DNA of 64,000 nt from Caldibacillus debilis DSM 16016 (GTDB lineage Bacteria > Bacillota > Bacilli > Bacillales > Caldibacillaceae), in assembly GCF_000383875.1 (NCBI RefSeq), contig NZ_KB912914.1, forward strand, positions 83,363 to 147,362, given 5' to 3'. The position numbers and the translations under genes are program-made. Positions 7,758 to 16,751 of this stretch are shown piece after piece (position 1 is the first letter of the stretch; each line of letters begins with the position of its first letter). The notes below the pieces were generated by a model. The model made no database searches and was not told where the DNA came from. It saw only the letters and a list, made by a program, of their open reading frames with translations.

Positions 7758-9791
7758 CTAAATATTCACCACCCCAACGCTCTGCACTTCAATCCCGGGT
7801 TCCAGTTCGTTGTACGACAGGATCGGGACATTGGGAAAATACCGTTCCGTCAAGTCCCGCACGTACATCCGGACGGCGGGGGAACATAAAACGACCGGAT
7901 TCATGTTCTTGGAAGCCATCGCTTCCACCTGCTTGGCGATGTTTTCCAAAATCTGCTGGCTGGTCTTCGGATCGAGGGCCAAATAATTCCCGTGTTCCGT
8001 TTGCTGGATGTGGTCCGCGATCAATTTTTCCACCTTGCCCGACAAGGTGACGGCTTTTATTTGATTGTTTTCCTGTTTGTATTGCCCGGTAATTTGCCTG
8101 GAGAGGGCCTGGCGCACATATTCGGTCAACAAGTCCGGATCGGTCGTTATTTTGCAGTAATCGGCCAGCGTTTCGAAAATGACGAGCAAGTTCCGGATTG
8201 AGACCCTCTCTTTTAACAGCTTCGCCAGCACCTTTTGAATATCCCCGACCGACAGGGGGTTCGGCGTCACCTCTTCCACCAGAATCGGGTAAGATTCCTT
8301 CAAATGATCGATCAGCTGTTTCGTTTCCTGACGGCCTAAAAGTTCATGGGCGTGTTTCGTCAATACTTCCGTCAAATGGGTGCTGATGACGGAAGGGGGA
8401 TCGACGACGGTATACCCGCTCATTTCCGCCCGGCTTTTCATCTCCTCGGTGATCCATTTCGCTTTGATCCCGAAGGCCGGTTCCACGGTGTCGATCCCTT
8501 CGATGCCCGGATCCTCCTCTCCCGGGCTCATCGCCAAATAATGATCGAGCAATACCTCTCCCCTTCCGACCTCATTGCCCTTAATTTTGATGCGGTACTC
8601 GTTCGGGTTCAATTGGATGTTGTCGCGGATCCGGACGACGGGAATGACGAGACCCAGCTCCATGGCCAGCTGCCTGCGGATCATGACGACCCGGTCGAGG
8701 AGGTCACCCCCCTGATTGACATCCGCCAAGGGCACGAGACCGTATCCGAATTCGAATTCGATCGGGTCGATCGTTAACAGGGAGACGACCTGTTCCGGGG
8801 TCTTCATCTCTTCCGCCGCCGCCTCTTCCGCCTGCTCCTCCTGCAGGGCCTTCGGGCGTTCCTTTTCCTTTTTCAGCAAAAATCCGCCGGTGATCAGAAC
8901 GGCCGCGATCGGAATGGTCAACAGATCATCGATCGGGGTGAAGAGGCCGAGGAAAAAGATCGTGCCTCCCGCAAAAAACAGCATGTTCGGATAGGCCAGC
9001 AATTGGCTGGTGATATCGTGGCCCAAATTCCCGTCGGACGCCGCCCGGGTAACGATGATGGCCGTTGCCGTGGAAATGAGCAGCGCTGGGAGCTGGCTGA
9101 CGATCCCGTCGCCGACGGTGAGCAGGGAATAGTGGTTCACCGCCTCGGCAAAACTCATTCCTTCCCGGACGACGCCGATGATCATGCCGAAGATCAGGTT
9201 GATGAAGACGATGATGATCGCCGCGATCGCGTCCCCTTTGACGAATTTGCTCGCCCCGTCCATCGCCCCGTAAAAATCGGCCTCCCGGGCGATCTTTTCC
9301 CGGCGGCGGAGCGCTTCCTGTTCGCTGATCAATCCCGCGTTCAAGTCCGCGTCAATGCTCATTTGCTTTCCGGGCATCGCGTCGAGGGTGAAGCGGGCCG
9401 CCACTTCCGAAACCCTTTCGGCGCCCTTCGTGATGACGATATATTGGATGATGACGAGGATGAAAAAGACGACCAGCCCGACCAGCACTTCCCCGCCGAC
9501 GACAAATGTTCCAAATGTTTCCACAACGCTCCCAGCGTCTCCTTCGCTTAAAATCGCCCTCGTTGTGGAAACATTCAAGCCGAGACGAAACAAGGTCAAG
9601 ATCAGCAGAAGGGAAGGAAAGACGGAAAATTGCAGGGGTTCGTGCATGTTCATCGTGCCCAGCAAAACGAGCAGGGCCAAGGTGATGTTGATGATGATCA
9701 GCACGCTCAGCATCCATGGCTTGAGCGGGATAATCAGCATGATGACGATGAAAACAACCCCAAAAATGACAGACAGGTCTCTCGCTGACAT
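7758..9791 (-). CDS. flhA: Flagellar export gate protein FlhA
   Basis: FlhA (677 residues) forms the ion-conducting export gate of the flagellar type III apparatus. The N-terminal half holds about eight hydrophobic segments (roughly residues 5-305) with the conserved FHIPEP-type cytosolic loop region (residues about 140-200). A charged linker and the large cytoplasmic domain that docks chaperone-substrate complexes follow. RBS GGAGAGG lies just upstream of the ATG. It sits between flhB and flhF in the standard order. Confidence 0.98.
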   Translation of the reverse strand: MSARDLSVIFGVVFIVIMLIIPLKPWMLSVLIIINITLALLVLLGTMNMHEPLQFSVFPSLLLILTLFRLGLNVSTTRAILSEGDAGSVVETFGTFVVGGEVLVGLVVFFILVIIQYIVITKGAERVSEVAARFTLDAMPGKQMSIDADLNAGLISEQEALRRREKIAREADFYGAMDGASKFVKGDAIAAIIIVFINLIFGMIIGVVREGMSFAEAVNHYSLLTVGDGIVSQLPALLISTATAIIVTRAASDGNLGHDITSQLLAYPNMLFFAGGTIFFLGLFTPIDDLLTIPIAAVLITGGFLLKKEKERPKALQEEQAEEAAAEEMKTPEQVVSLLTIDPIEFEFGYGLVPLADVNQGGDLLDRVVMIRRQLAMELGLVIPVVRIRDNIQLNPNEYRIKIKGNEVGRGEVLLDHYLAMSPGEEDPGIEGIDTVEPAFGIKAKWITEEMKSRAEMSGYTVVDPPSVISTHLTEVLTKHAHELLGRQETKQLIDHLKESYPILVEEVTPNPLSVGDIQKVLAKLLKERVSIRNLLVIFETLADYCKITTDPDLLTEYVRQALSRQITGQYKQENNQIKAVTLSGKVEKLIADHIQQTEHGNYLALDPKTSQQILENIAKQVEAMASKNMNPVVLCSPAVRMYVRDLTERYFPNVPILSYNELEPGIEVQSVGVVNI

Positions 9792-9824
9792 TGGTTCCTC
9801 TCCTAACCGCTATCCGAAAGATTG

Positions 9825-10904
9825 CTAGATTTTATTTTTCATCCGATACACATAGGCGAGTATTTCCGCTACCGCTTTAAAAAATTGCTCCGGAATCTGT
9901 TCCCCGATCTCCGTCTGTTCGTACAGCGCCCGCGCCAGCGGGCGGTTTTCCACGGTGATCACGTCGTTTTCCTTGGCGATCAGCTTGATTTTCTGGGCGA
10001 TGTAATCGGCTCCTTTGGCTACGACGGTGGGCGCGTCCATGGTGTTTTCGTCATATTTCAGGGCAACGGCATAATGGGTCGGGTTCGTAATGACGACGTC
10101 CGCCTTCGGGACCTCCTGCATCATGCGGCGCATCGCCATTTCCCTCTGGCGCTGCTTGATCCGCGATTTGATCAGGGGATCGCCCTCCATATTCTTGAAC
10201 TCTTCCTTGATGTCCTGTTTGGACATCCGGATGCTTTTTTCGAAATCGTATTTTTGATACAAGTAATCCAATCCGGCGATAAACAGGAGCCCCGCGCCGG
10301 CGAACAGCCCCATCTTCACCATGATCGACAGGATGGTGAAGACGGATGCCCGGACCGGCAGATGGACCAGCCCGAGAATTTCCTGGCGGTTCATCCAAAG
10401 GAAGAAAAAGGTGATGAACCCGATAATGGAAATTTTCAAAAGGGATTTGATCAGTTCCACCAAGGCCCGCAGGGAAAACATCCGTTTTATCCCTTTGATC
10501 GGGTCCAGTTTTTCCGGCTTCATTTTCAACGGCTCCACGGAAAAGAGGAAGCCGACTTGGAGATAATTGGCAAAAAGGGCCGCCCCAACCCCGGCCAGCA
10601 TCACCGGGCCGGCGATCCAAAAGAACTGCCGGATCAGTTCGGCGGTCATCGCTTCCAAAGACATCTGGGTCAATTCTTGGCCAAAATAAACGGAATAGGT
10701 ATGTTCAAACAATTCCGCCATTTGTTTCAGGATCGCCGAACCGGAAATCATCAGCACGGAGAAGACGGCGATGACGACAAAAGCCGTATTGATGTCCTGG
10801 CTTTTGACCACCTGGCCCTTTTTCCGCACATCCCGCCTTTTTTTCGGGGTTGCCTTTTCCGTTTTCTCTCCTGCAAAGAATTGCAAATCCAAAGGAAATC
10901 TCAC
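9825..10904 (-). CDS. flhB: Flagellar export specificity switch protein FlhB
   Basis: FlhB (359 residues) has four membrane segments and a cytoplasmic domain that autocleaves in the NPTH motif (residues 274-277 of NPTHYAVALK) to switch export from hook to filament substrates. I chose the GTG at 10904 (reads MRFPLDLQFFAGEKTEKATP) because AGGGGA precedes it at 5-6 bases and this is the conserved N terminus; the frame is open further upstream into fliR. The resulting length is that of the B. subtilis protein. Confidence 0.95.
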   Translation of the reverse strand: MRFPLDLQFFAGEKTEKATPKKRRDVRKKGQVVKSQDINTAFVVIAVFSVLMISGSAILKQMAELFEHTYSVYFGQELTQMSLEAMTAELIRQFFWIAGPVMLAGVGAALFANYLQVGFLFSVEPLKMKPEKLDPIKGIKRMFSLRALVELIKSLLKISIIGFITFFFLWMNRQEILGLVHLPVRASVFTILSIMVKMGLFAGAGLLFIAGLDYLYQKYDFEKSIRMSKQDIKEEFKNMEGDPLIKSRIKQRQREMAMRRMMQEVPKADVVITNPTHYAVALKYDENTMDAPTVVAKGADYIAQKIKLIAKENDVITVENRPLARALYEQTEIGEQIPEQFFKAVAEILAYVYRMKNKI

Positions 10905-10923
10905 GCGCGTCCCCTGCCCTTTT

Positions 10924-11697
10924 TCAGATGCCGCCGATGATCCGCAAGTAATCCCGCAGCGAATACAATAAAATTTCAAACAGTTCCTTAACCATGAATA
11001 TCATGACGCCGATAACAAGAAAGAGAATGGTGAAACTGGACAAAATCTTCAAAGGCAGACCGACGACAAACACGTTCAATTGGGGAACCGTCCTCGCCAG
11101 GATCCCGAGCGCCACATCGACCAGGAACAGGCTGGCCACGATGGGAACCGAGATCTGCAAAGCGATGCCGAACATTACGGCGAAGGATTTTACGGCAAGT
11201 TCCGCCACGTTTTCGTCGCTGAACGGATTGACGAATTGGTCGGGACGGATGAACCGGAAGCTGTAATAGATCCCGTCGATCAGCAAATGATGGCCGTCTG
11301 TCGCAAGCAAGAACAGGATGGCGAATATGTACAAGTATTGTCCCATGATCGGGGTTTGGGCGCCCGTCTGGGGATCGATCACATTGGCGATGGAAAAGCC
11401 CATCTGGAAATCGATGAACCCGCCGGCAACCTGAACGGCGGAAAACATGATCGAGGCCAACAACCCCAGGGCAAGCCCGATCACGATTTCCTTCAATAAT
11501 AAAAGGACGTATGTTTCATTGAATTGAACCGGTTCCGCCATAACGGCGAAATAGGCGATATAGCTCAGGCAGAAACTGATGCCGATTTTCACCGGAGCCG
11601 GAACGGTCCGGTAGGAAAAGACCGGCACGGTGAAAAAAAACGAGGAAACGCGGGCGAAAATCAGGAAAAACTTCGCAAGTACAGGCATTATATCCAT
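10924..11697 (-). CDS. fliR: Flagellar export gate protein FliR
   Basis: FliR (257 residues) forms, with FliP and FliQ, the helical export-gate complex at the centre of the basal body. It is almost entirely hydrophobic, with about six membrane-type segments starting at residue 5. RBS AGGATGA precedes the ATG. The gene lies between fliQ and flhB in the conserved fliPQR-flhBA block. Confidence 0.96.
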   Translation of the reverse strand: MDIMPVLAKFFLIFARVSSFFFTVPVFSYRTVPAPVKIGISFCLSYIAYFAVMAEPVQFNETYVLLLLKEIVIGLALGLLASIMFSAVQVAGGFIDFQMGFSIANVIDPQTGAQTPIMGQYLYIFAILFLLATDGHHLLIDGIYYSFRFIRPDQFVNPFSDENVAELAVKSFAVMFGIALQISVPIVASLFLVDVALGILARTVPQLNVFVVGLPLKILSSFTILFLVIGVMIFMVKELFEILLYSLRDYLRIIGGI

Positions 11698-11705
11698 TTT
11701 TCAAT

Positions 11706-11975
11706 TCATCCTACGAAACGGGTTAAATTGGAAAAAATTTCGGTCGCATATTGGACCATATGGCTGATCATCCACGGCCCGAAAAGGACGATGCCCAAAA
11801 AAACGGCGACAATTTTCGGGATAAAGGCCAGCGTTTGTTCCTGGATCTGGGTCGCCGCCTGGAAGATCGAGATGATCAGCCCGACGCCCAAGGCGAGCAA
11901 CAAAAGCGGGCCGGAAACGATGAGTATGTAATAAACCCCCTGTTGGGCGAGATCGAGAACCGTTTCTGCGGTCAT
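11706..11975 (-). CDS. fliQ: Flagellar export gate protein FliQ
   Basis: Small (89 residues) membrane protein with two long hydrophobic helices (about 15-40 and 53-75) separated by a loop with the conserved ATQIQEQTLAFIPKI. It packs around FliP/FliR in the export gate. Standard length and position between fliP and fliR. Confidence 0.96.
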   Translation of the reverse strand: MTAETVLDLAQQGVYYILIVSGPLLLLALGVGLIISIFQAATQIQEQTLAFIPKIVAVFLGIVLFGPWMISHMVQYATEIFSNLTRFVG

Positions 11976-11989
11976 GTGCCATCACCTGC

Positions 11990-12655
11990 TTAAAAACTTT
12001 CCAATAGGGATTTTACAACCAAATACCATCCGTCAACCATGACGAAGAGCAAAACTTTGAACGGGAGAGAGATCATCACCGGCGGCAGCATCATCATCCC
12101 CATCGACATCAAGACGCTGGAAACGATCATATCGATGACCAAAAAGGGAAGAAAAATCATAAAGCCGATTTGAAAGGCGGTCTTCAGCTCGCTGATGGCA
12201 AACGCCGGAACGAGGGCCGATAACGGAATGTCCTCAACCGTTTCCGGCCTTTCCCCTCCCCTGTAGTCCAAAAACAGGGCCAAATCCTTCTGCCGCGTAT
12301 GTTCACTCATGAATTCCTTAAAGGGCACGACGGCCCGGTCGTAAGCCTCTTCCAAGGTGATCTCTTCATCGAACAGAGGCCTAAGGGCGTCCTCGTAAAC
12401 CTCGTGGAAAGTCGGCGCCATGATGAAAAAGGTTAAAAACAGGGCCAAACCGATAATGACCTGGTTGGGAGGCATCTGCTGCGTCGCCAGCCCGGTCCGG
12501 ACAAAGGACAGGACGATGACGATCCTCGTAAAGGACGTCAACAGGATCAATATGCTCGGCGCGAGGGACAAAACCGTAAGAAGGATCAAGAGCTGAATCC
12601 CCGTCGAGACCGTCCCGGGGGATTGGCCGGAAAACAAGGAGATATACTCATTCAT
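11990..12655 (-). CDS. fliP: Flagellar export gate protein FliP
   Basis: FliP (221 residues) is the pentameric core of the export gate. A hydrophobic N-terminal helix is followed by TSFTRIVIVLSFVRTGL, QMPPNQVIIGLALFLTFF and the C-terminal paired membrane segments. The ATG overlaps the fliO stop codon (ATGA). No separate cleavable signal peptide is obvious, as is usual in Bacillus FliP. Confidence 0.97.
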   Translation of the reverse strand: MNEYISLFSGQSPGTVSTGIQLLILLTVLSLAPSILILLTSFTRIVIVLSFVRTGLATQQMPPNQVIIGLALFLTFFIMAPTFHEVYEDALRPLFDEEITLEEAYDRAVVPFKEFMSEHTRQKDLALFLDYRGGERPETVEDIPLSALVPAFAISELKTAFQIGFMIFLPFLVIDMIVSSVLMSMGMMMLPPVMISLPFKVLLFVMVDGWYLVVKSLLESF

Positions 12656-13293
12656 GGATCACGGTTTCCTTTCTCTTCATCCTGCAATACCTCTTTTCTC
12701 CTTCTGGCGGCTTCTTCCAGCGTCCGTTTCAACATGCCGGAAAAAGAGGGCGGTGAACGGTCCGGATCTTCCTTTTCCGACCGGGAATCCTTCCATTTCT
12801 GCAGCAGGTTTTTGAAATCCGGCTGGAACGGAACGGGTTCATGCCTTCGGAGAAGTTCCTCGACTTCTTTTTCGTCCTTCACTTCTTTCAACAGCTGGAC
12901 ATTTTCGCCGACGCCGATGACCAGGATCGATTTCCCCAGCTGGATGAGCTGGACGGACCGGTTCATGCCGACGTTGATGCCGCCGAGATGTTTGACCGCC
13001 CCCGAGGAAAAGACCCGCATGTTCCGCTTCTGCAGCCACCTCAAAAACAGAAAGAGCAGGCCGAGGACGAGGAAGAGCACAAGGACCGTTTTCAAGATTT
13101 CCCAGCCGGTAATGCCGGCTTGTTCCGCACTTCCGCCGGAAGGAACGTTCATGTCAGCGTCCTTTTCACAGGCGTCGGGATTTTTCAGGCAATCCTGGAC
13201 GGTTTTGCCCACTTTTTCCGCATGGACCGTAAAATGGCCGAACAACAGGAACAATGCGGAAAAAACCAGGATCCATTTTCCGGTATTTTTCAT
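12652..13293 (-). CDS. fliO: Flagellar biosynthesis protein FliO/FliZ
   Basis: FliO-family membrane protein (213 residues; called fliZ in B. subtilis) that stabilises FliP during export-gate assembly. The ATG at 13293 gives a hydrophobic N terminus (MKNTGKWILVFSALFLLFG) resembling a signal peptide. A short periplasm-side region with two Cys follows, then a membrane helix (about residues 75-95, VLVLFLVLGLLFLFLRW) and a cytoplasmic FliO domain. An in-frame GTG at 13308 overlapping AAAGGTG is the alternative start. It is coupled to fliP by a 4-base overlap. Confidence 0.88.
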   Translation of the reverse strand: MKNTGKWILVFSALFLLFGHFTVHAEKVGKTVQDCLKNPDACEKDADMNVPSGGSAEQAGITGWEILKTVLVLFLVLGLLFLFLRWLQKRNMRVFSSGAVKHLGGINVGMNRSVQLIQLGKSILVIGVGENVQLLKEVKDEKEVEELLRRHEPVPFQPDFKNLLQKWKDSRSEKEDPDRSPPSFSGMLKRTLEEAARRRKEVLQDEEKGNRDP

Positions 13294-13437
13294 CTTTTTC
13301 CTATTCACCTTTCTTTTCGACGGCGGAAAATTTCCGCAACGAATTCCCGGAGGGAAGGATGGGAAACGCTGATCGGCCGAGGGTTTTAAACGGCGGACCA
13401 TTCATGCGGTTTCCGCAGCCTCGGCGAGAAACGGCGA

Positions 13438-13800
13438 TCAGCCGAGGGTTTTCCGGATCGCTTCCAAAACCCGGTCAGCCTGGAAAGGCTTGACGATGAA
13501 ATCCTTCGCCCCCGCCTGGATGGCGTCGATGACCATCGCCTGTTGCCCCATCGCCGAGCACATGACGATTTTCGCATCGGGATCGAAGGAACGGATCTCT
13601 TTCAAAGCGGTGATCCCGTCCATCTCCGGCATCGTAATATCCATCGTCACCAGATCCGGATTCAACTCCCGGTACTTTTCCACCGCCTGTTTTCCGTCTG
13701 CCGCTTCCCCGACGACCTGGTAGCCGTTTTTCACCAAAATATCCTTAATCATCATCCTCATAAAGGCAGCATCGTCAACCACTAAAATCCTGTATGCCAT
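13438..13800 (-). CDS. cheY: Chemotaxis response regulator CheY
   Basis: Single-domain receiver of 120 residues. The acidic pair D9-D10, phospho-acceptor D54 (TMDITMPEMDG), switch Ser at about 82 and Lys 104 (FIVKPF) are all present. Phosphorylated CheY binds FliM/FliY on the C-ring to bias rotation. It follows fliY by 24 bases, so the regulator is made together with its motor target. RBS GGAGGATGG. Confidence 0.97.
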   Translation of the reverse strand: MAYRILVVDDAAFMRMMIKDILVKNGYQVVGEAADGKQAVEKYRELNPDLVTMDITMPEMDGITALKEIRSFDPDAKIVMCSAMGQQAMVIDAIQAGAKDFIVKPFQADRVLEAIRKTLG

Positions 13801-13824
13801 ATTCCATCCTCCGTCATCTAATCG

Positions 13825-14994
13825 TTATTTCATCCTTTTTAATCTTTCGGAATGACTTAAGATATCGGTGATCCGAACGCCGAAATTTTCATCGATGACG
13901 ACCACTTCGCCCTGGGCGATCAACCGGTTGTTGACGAGGATGTCAACCGGTTCGCCGGCCAATTTGTCCAGTTCAATGATGGATCCGGGCGACAGATCCA
14001 AGATTTCCTTGATCAATTTTTTCGTTTTTCCGAGTTCCACGGTCACTTGCAGGGGGATATCCAGCAACATGTCCAAATTTCGCGGCTGCCCGCTTTCCTT
14101 GTCCTCCTCGTGGAAATCGGAGAAAACGGCGGGCTGGACGTTTTTCGGTTCGGAACCGCCGGTTGAACGGCTCTGTACCGCGGATTTTCTTTTTCCTCCG
14201 GGGGCGTTTTCTTCCCCCGTCCCACCCGTTTGGGGAGGTTGTCCGCCCGGAATCCCGGTGTCACCGCTCTTATCCATACCGGAAGCCTCCTTCGCCTCCT
14301 CCTTCGGCGAATGATCTACCTGCGATTCTTCCACCAATGATTCGACCATCCGTTGGGCAAATTGGACCGGAATCAATTGCATGATGCTGGAATTGATCAA
14401 GTTTCCGACCTTCAAACGGAAAGAGATTTTCACCAGCGGATCGTCTTCCGGGATCGATTCCGTTCCTTTGCCCTCCGGTATGTTCAAGATATCAATCGTC
14501 GGAGGAGAAATTTCAATCCTTTTTCGGAAAACGGTAGACATGCTCGTTGCGGCCGAACCCATCATCTGGTTCATGGCCTCTTGGACCGCGCTCAGTTCGA
14601 TTTCGCCGAGCTCATCGGGCAAATCATCCCCTGTTCCTCCCAGCATCAGGTTGGCAATGATTTTGGCGTCATCCTCATGGATGATCAACAGGTTGGAACC
14701 CGAAAACCCTTCCGTGTAATCGACGACGACGGCGACATAGGGTTTGGGAAACTCCTTATGCAAGTCCCTTTTGTAGACCATCGATACTTCAGGCGTCGTA
14801 ATTTCCACCTTCTGATTCAGGATCTGGGATAAGGCGGTCGCGGAACTTCCGAAGGAGATGTTGCCGATCTCCCCCAAGGCATCCTGTTCAAAGGTGGACA
14901 AAAAATGGTTCGTATCTAAAGAATCCCTGTTATCCGCTCCGTTTAACAGGGCATCGATCTCTTCCTGTGACAGCATTCCGTCATTCATGCTCAT
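13825..14994 (-). CDS. fliY: Flagellar switch protein and CheY-P phosphatase FliY
   Basis: FliY (389 residues) is the Gram-positive C-ring protein that combines a CheC-like phosphatase with a FliN-like SpoA domain. The N terminus carries the LSQEEIDALL CheY-P docking element. The middle has two ExxN-type phosphatase sites (ALGEIGNISFGSSATALS and the VQEAMNQMMGSAATSM region), then a Gly/Pro/Lys-rich linker (about 230-295) and the C-terminal SpoA domain (about 305-385). It overlaps the fliM 3' end by 14 bases. Confidence 0.97.
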   Translation of the reverse strand: MSMNDGMLSQEEIDALLNGADNRDSLDTNHFLSTFEQDALGEIGNISFGSSATALSQILNQKVEITTPEVSMVYKRDLHKEFPKPYVAVVVDYTEGFSGSNLLIIHEDDAKIIANLMLGGTGDDLPDELGEIELSAVQEAMNQMMGSAATSMSTVFRKRIEISPPTIDILNIPEGKGTESIPEDDPLVKISFRLKVGNLINSSIMQLIPVQFAQRMVESLVEESQVDHSPKEEAKEASGMDKSGDTGIPGGQPPQTGGTGEENAPGGKRKSAVQSRSTGGSEPKNVQPAVFSDFHEEDKESGQPRNLDMLLDIPLQVTVELGKTKKLIKEILDLSPGSIIELDKLAGEPVDILVNNRLIAQGEVVVIDENFGVRITDILSHSERLKRMK

Positions 14995-15982
14995 TTTTTT
15001 CCTCCTTTATTTCTTCCAGTATTTGCACCGCCATTTTATTTTTCAATTTCCCGGGCTGGGCGAGATATTTGGGCACACCCCCGATTTTCACAACGACCGG
15101 CTCGTCGATCTTTTTGTTTAAGATGATGCAGTCTCCCGTGTCCAAACCCATCAATTCCTCGACGGTGATCGTCGAGTTGCCCAGTTCCACCGTGCAAAGG
15201 ACCGGGGCGTTTTTCACCCGGTTGGACAAGGCGGAGACGTTCTCGGGATTTTTATTCTTCTTTTCCGTCTGCATCCAAAAATGCATCGACAGGCGGGGGA
15301 TGACGGGCTCCAGGGTCAAATGGGGAATGCAGATATTGATCATTCCGCTCGTTTCACCGATCGTCACCGTCAAGGAAATCACGACGACCGTCTCGTTGGG
15401 TGAGACCATTTGCAGAAATTGGGGATTAACCTCAAATCCTTTCATTTGCGGCTCGATTTCCGCGATCGATCCCCAAGATTCCCGCATTTGGTCGAAGGCG
15501 CCGGTGAACAGTTTCGTCATGATCTTTTGTTCGATATCCGTCAAATGTTCGATCTTGTTTTCGCTTTTGCCCAGCCCTCCCAAGACCCGGTCCAACATCG
15601 CGTAGGCGACATTCGGGTTCACTTCGATCAAAATGTTGCCGCTTAAAGGAGGAATTTCGTACAAATAAAGGAATGTCATATTGGGGATGGAGCGGACAAA
15701 TTCTTCATAGGGAATTTGGTCCACGCTCGCCACATTGATCTGCACATAGATCCTTAATTTTCCGGAAAAATATGTTGTCAACAGCCGGGCAAAGTTTTCA
15801 TGGATCCGGGACAGGCTGCGGATCTGCTCCTTGGAAAACCTGAGCGCCCGCTTAAAATCATAGATCTTCACCTTTTTCTCTTCTTCTTCCTTCTTTATCT
15901 CTTCCGCACTCACTTCCCCCGCGGAAAGGGCGGACAATAATGCGTCGATTTCGCTCTGGGATAATACTTCGCCGGTTGGCAA
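14981..15982 (-). CDS. fliM: Flagellar motor switch protein FliM
   Basis: FliM (333 residues) is the main CheY-P target in the C-ring. The N-terminal motif LSQSEIDALL (about residues 7-16) binds CheY-P, the middle CheC-like domain lacks phosphatase residues, and the C-terminal SpoA domain pairs with FliY. The start is a TTG at 15982 (reads MPTGEVLSQS), supported by GGTGG seven bases upstream. Order fliL-fliM-fliY is conserved. Confidence 0.97.
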   Translation of the reverse strand: MPTGEVLSQSEIDALLSALSAGEVSAEEIKKEEEEKKVKIYDFKRALRFSKEQIRSLSRIHENFARLLTTYFSGKLRIYVQINVASVDQIPYEEFVRSIPNMTFLYLYEIPPLSGNILIEVNPNVAYAMLDRVLGGLGKSENKIEHLTDIEQKIMTKLFTGAFDQMRESWGSIAEIEPQMKGFEVNPQFLQMVSPNETVVVISLTVTIGETSGMINICIPHLTLEPVIPRLSMHFWMQTEKKNKNPENVSALSNRVKNAPVLCTVELGNSTITVEELMGLDTGDCIILNKKIDEPVVVKIGGVPKYLAQPGKLKNKMAVQILEEIKEEKNEHE

Positions 15983-16022
15983 AGGAAGGCCACCCCCCCA
16001 AGGAAAAAATCTTTCGCCGATC

Positions 16023-16451
16023 CTATTGGATCAGGATCGAAGTGATATAAACCTGCTCGACACTGCCCGGCTTGGCCAATTCATTCAATTTTTCCTTCAA
16101 TTGATTTTCCAATTTGATTTTTCCCTGCGTCCCTTGCAGGTCCTTGGCGTCCGTTCCGGACAGGAGCTTGATGATCACATTTTTCACTTGATAATCCCGT
16201 TTTTCCAGCTCTTCTTTCGTCTTTTCGTCATCCGTTTGAATCTTGAACGAAACACGGATGTAATGTTCGTTTTTTAAATTGGTCGTCATCTCGGGAATTT
16301 CCAGCGTCCTTTTCAACAAGTCATCCGCACTGATCTTCGCATCGGCTTCGTCGGACTGTTTCAGAAAATAGATGTAAACGCCGGCCGCAACGATGACTGT
16401 AATCAATGCAAAGACTAAAATGGCAGTCGACCTATTCTTCAACGTCATCAT
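16023..16451 (-). CDS. fliL: Stator-associated membrane protein FliL
   Basis: FliL (142 residues) surrounds MotAB stators and modulates their function. One N-terminal membrane helix (about residues 9-29) is followed by an extracellular stomatin-like domain. Two ATGs are adjacent at 16451 and 16448, and a TTG at 16442 has better spacing from AAGGA, so the exact start is uncertain by up to three codons. It overlaps the end of swrD by 20 bases. Confidence 0.93.
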   Translation of the reverse strand: MMTLKNRSTAILVFALITVIVAAGVYIYFLKQSDEADAKISADDLLKRTLEIPEMTTNLKNEHYIRVSFKIQTDDEKTKEELEKRDYQVKNVIIKLLSGTDAKDLQGTQGKIKLENQLKEKLNELAKPGSVEQVYITSILIQ

Positions 16452-16674
16452 CCTTCCAAAAATTCCGCCCCAACAAACCGATCTCCTGATAAAACCTTTT
16501 GATCGCTTCCACGACTTGTTCTTCCTCTTCCTTCACCACATACCGTTTTCCGTTCGTCAACAGGATGGCCGTGTCGGGAAACGACTCGACCGTTTCTATG
16601 TATAAGGCATTGACGAAAAAGGGTTTTCCGTTCAGCCTCGTCAATTTTATCATGGCAGACGGGGATTCGCTCAC
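16432..16674 (-). CDS. swrD: FlbD-family swarming motility protein (SwrD)
   Basis: Small FlbD-family protein (80 residues from the GTG, 73 from the internal ATG) whose B. subtilis counterpart SwrD raises flagellar motor torque needed for swarming. The conserved core is MIKLTRLNGKPFFVNALYIE followed by VESFPDTAILLTNGKRYVV. An RBS GGAGG lies 6 bases before the GTG at 16674 and none stands before the ATG at 16653, so a seven-residue N-terminal extension (MSESPSA) is likely. Between flgE and fliL, as in B. subtilis. Confidence 0.88.
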   Translation of the reverse strand: MSESPSAMIKLTRLNGKPFFVNALYIETVESFPDTAILLTNGKRYVVKEEEEQVVEAIKRFYQEIGLLGRNFWKDDDVEE

Positions 16675-16751
16675 CCAATACCTCCGTTTCTTCCAACGAT
16701 TACGGGAAGGGGAGGGAAACGCCTCCCCCCGCTTGGAACGCCTTTAAAGAA

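Noticed and set aside
6663-7889. Plus-strand open frame of about 400 codons opposite flhF
   Set aside because: Antisense to a gene with clear GTPase motifs; the translation is His/Arg/Phe/Gly-rich low-sense sequence typical of the complement of GC-rich coding DNA.
11701-11985. Second minus-strand frame covering fliQ
   Set aside because: Shifted frame of fliQ; the real frame gives a perfect FliQ with two membrane helices.
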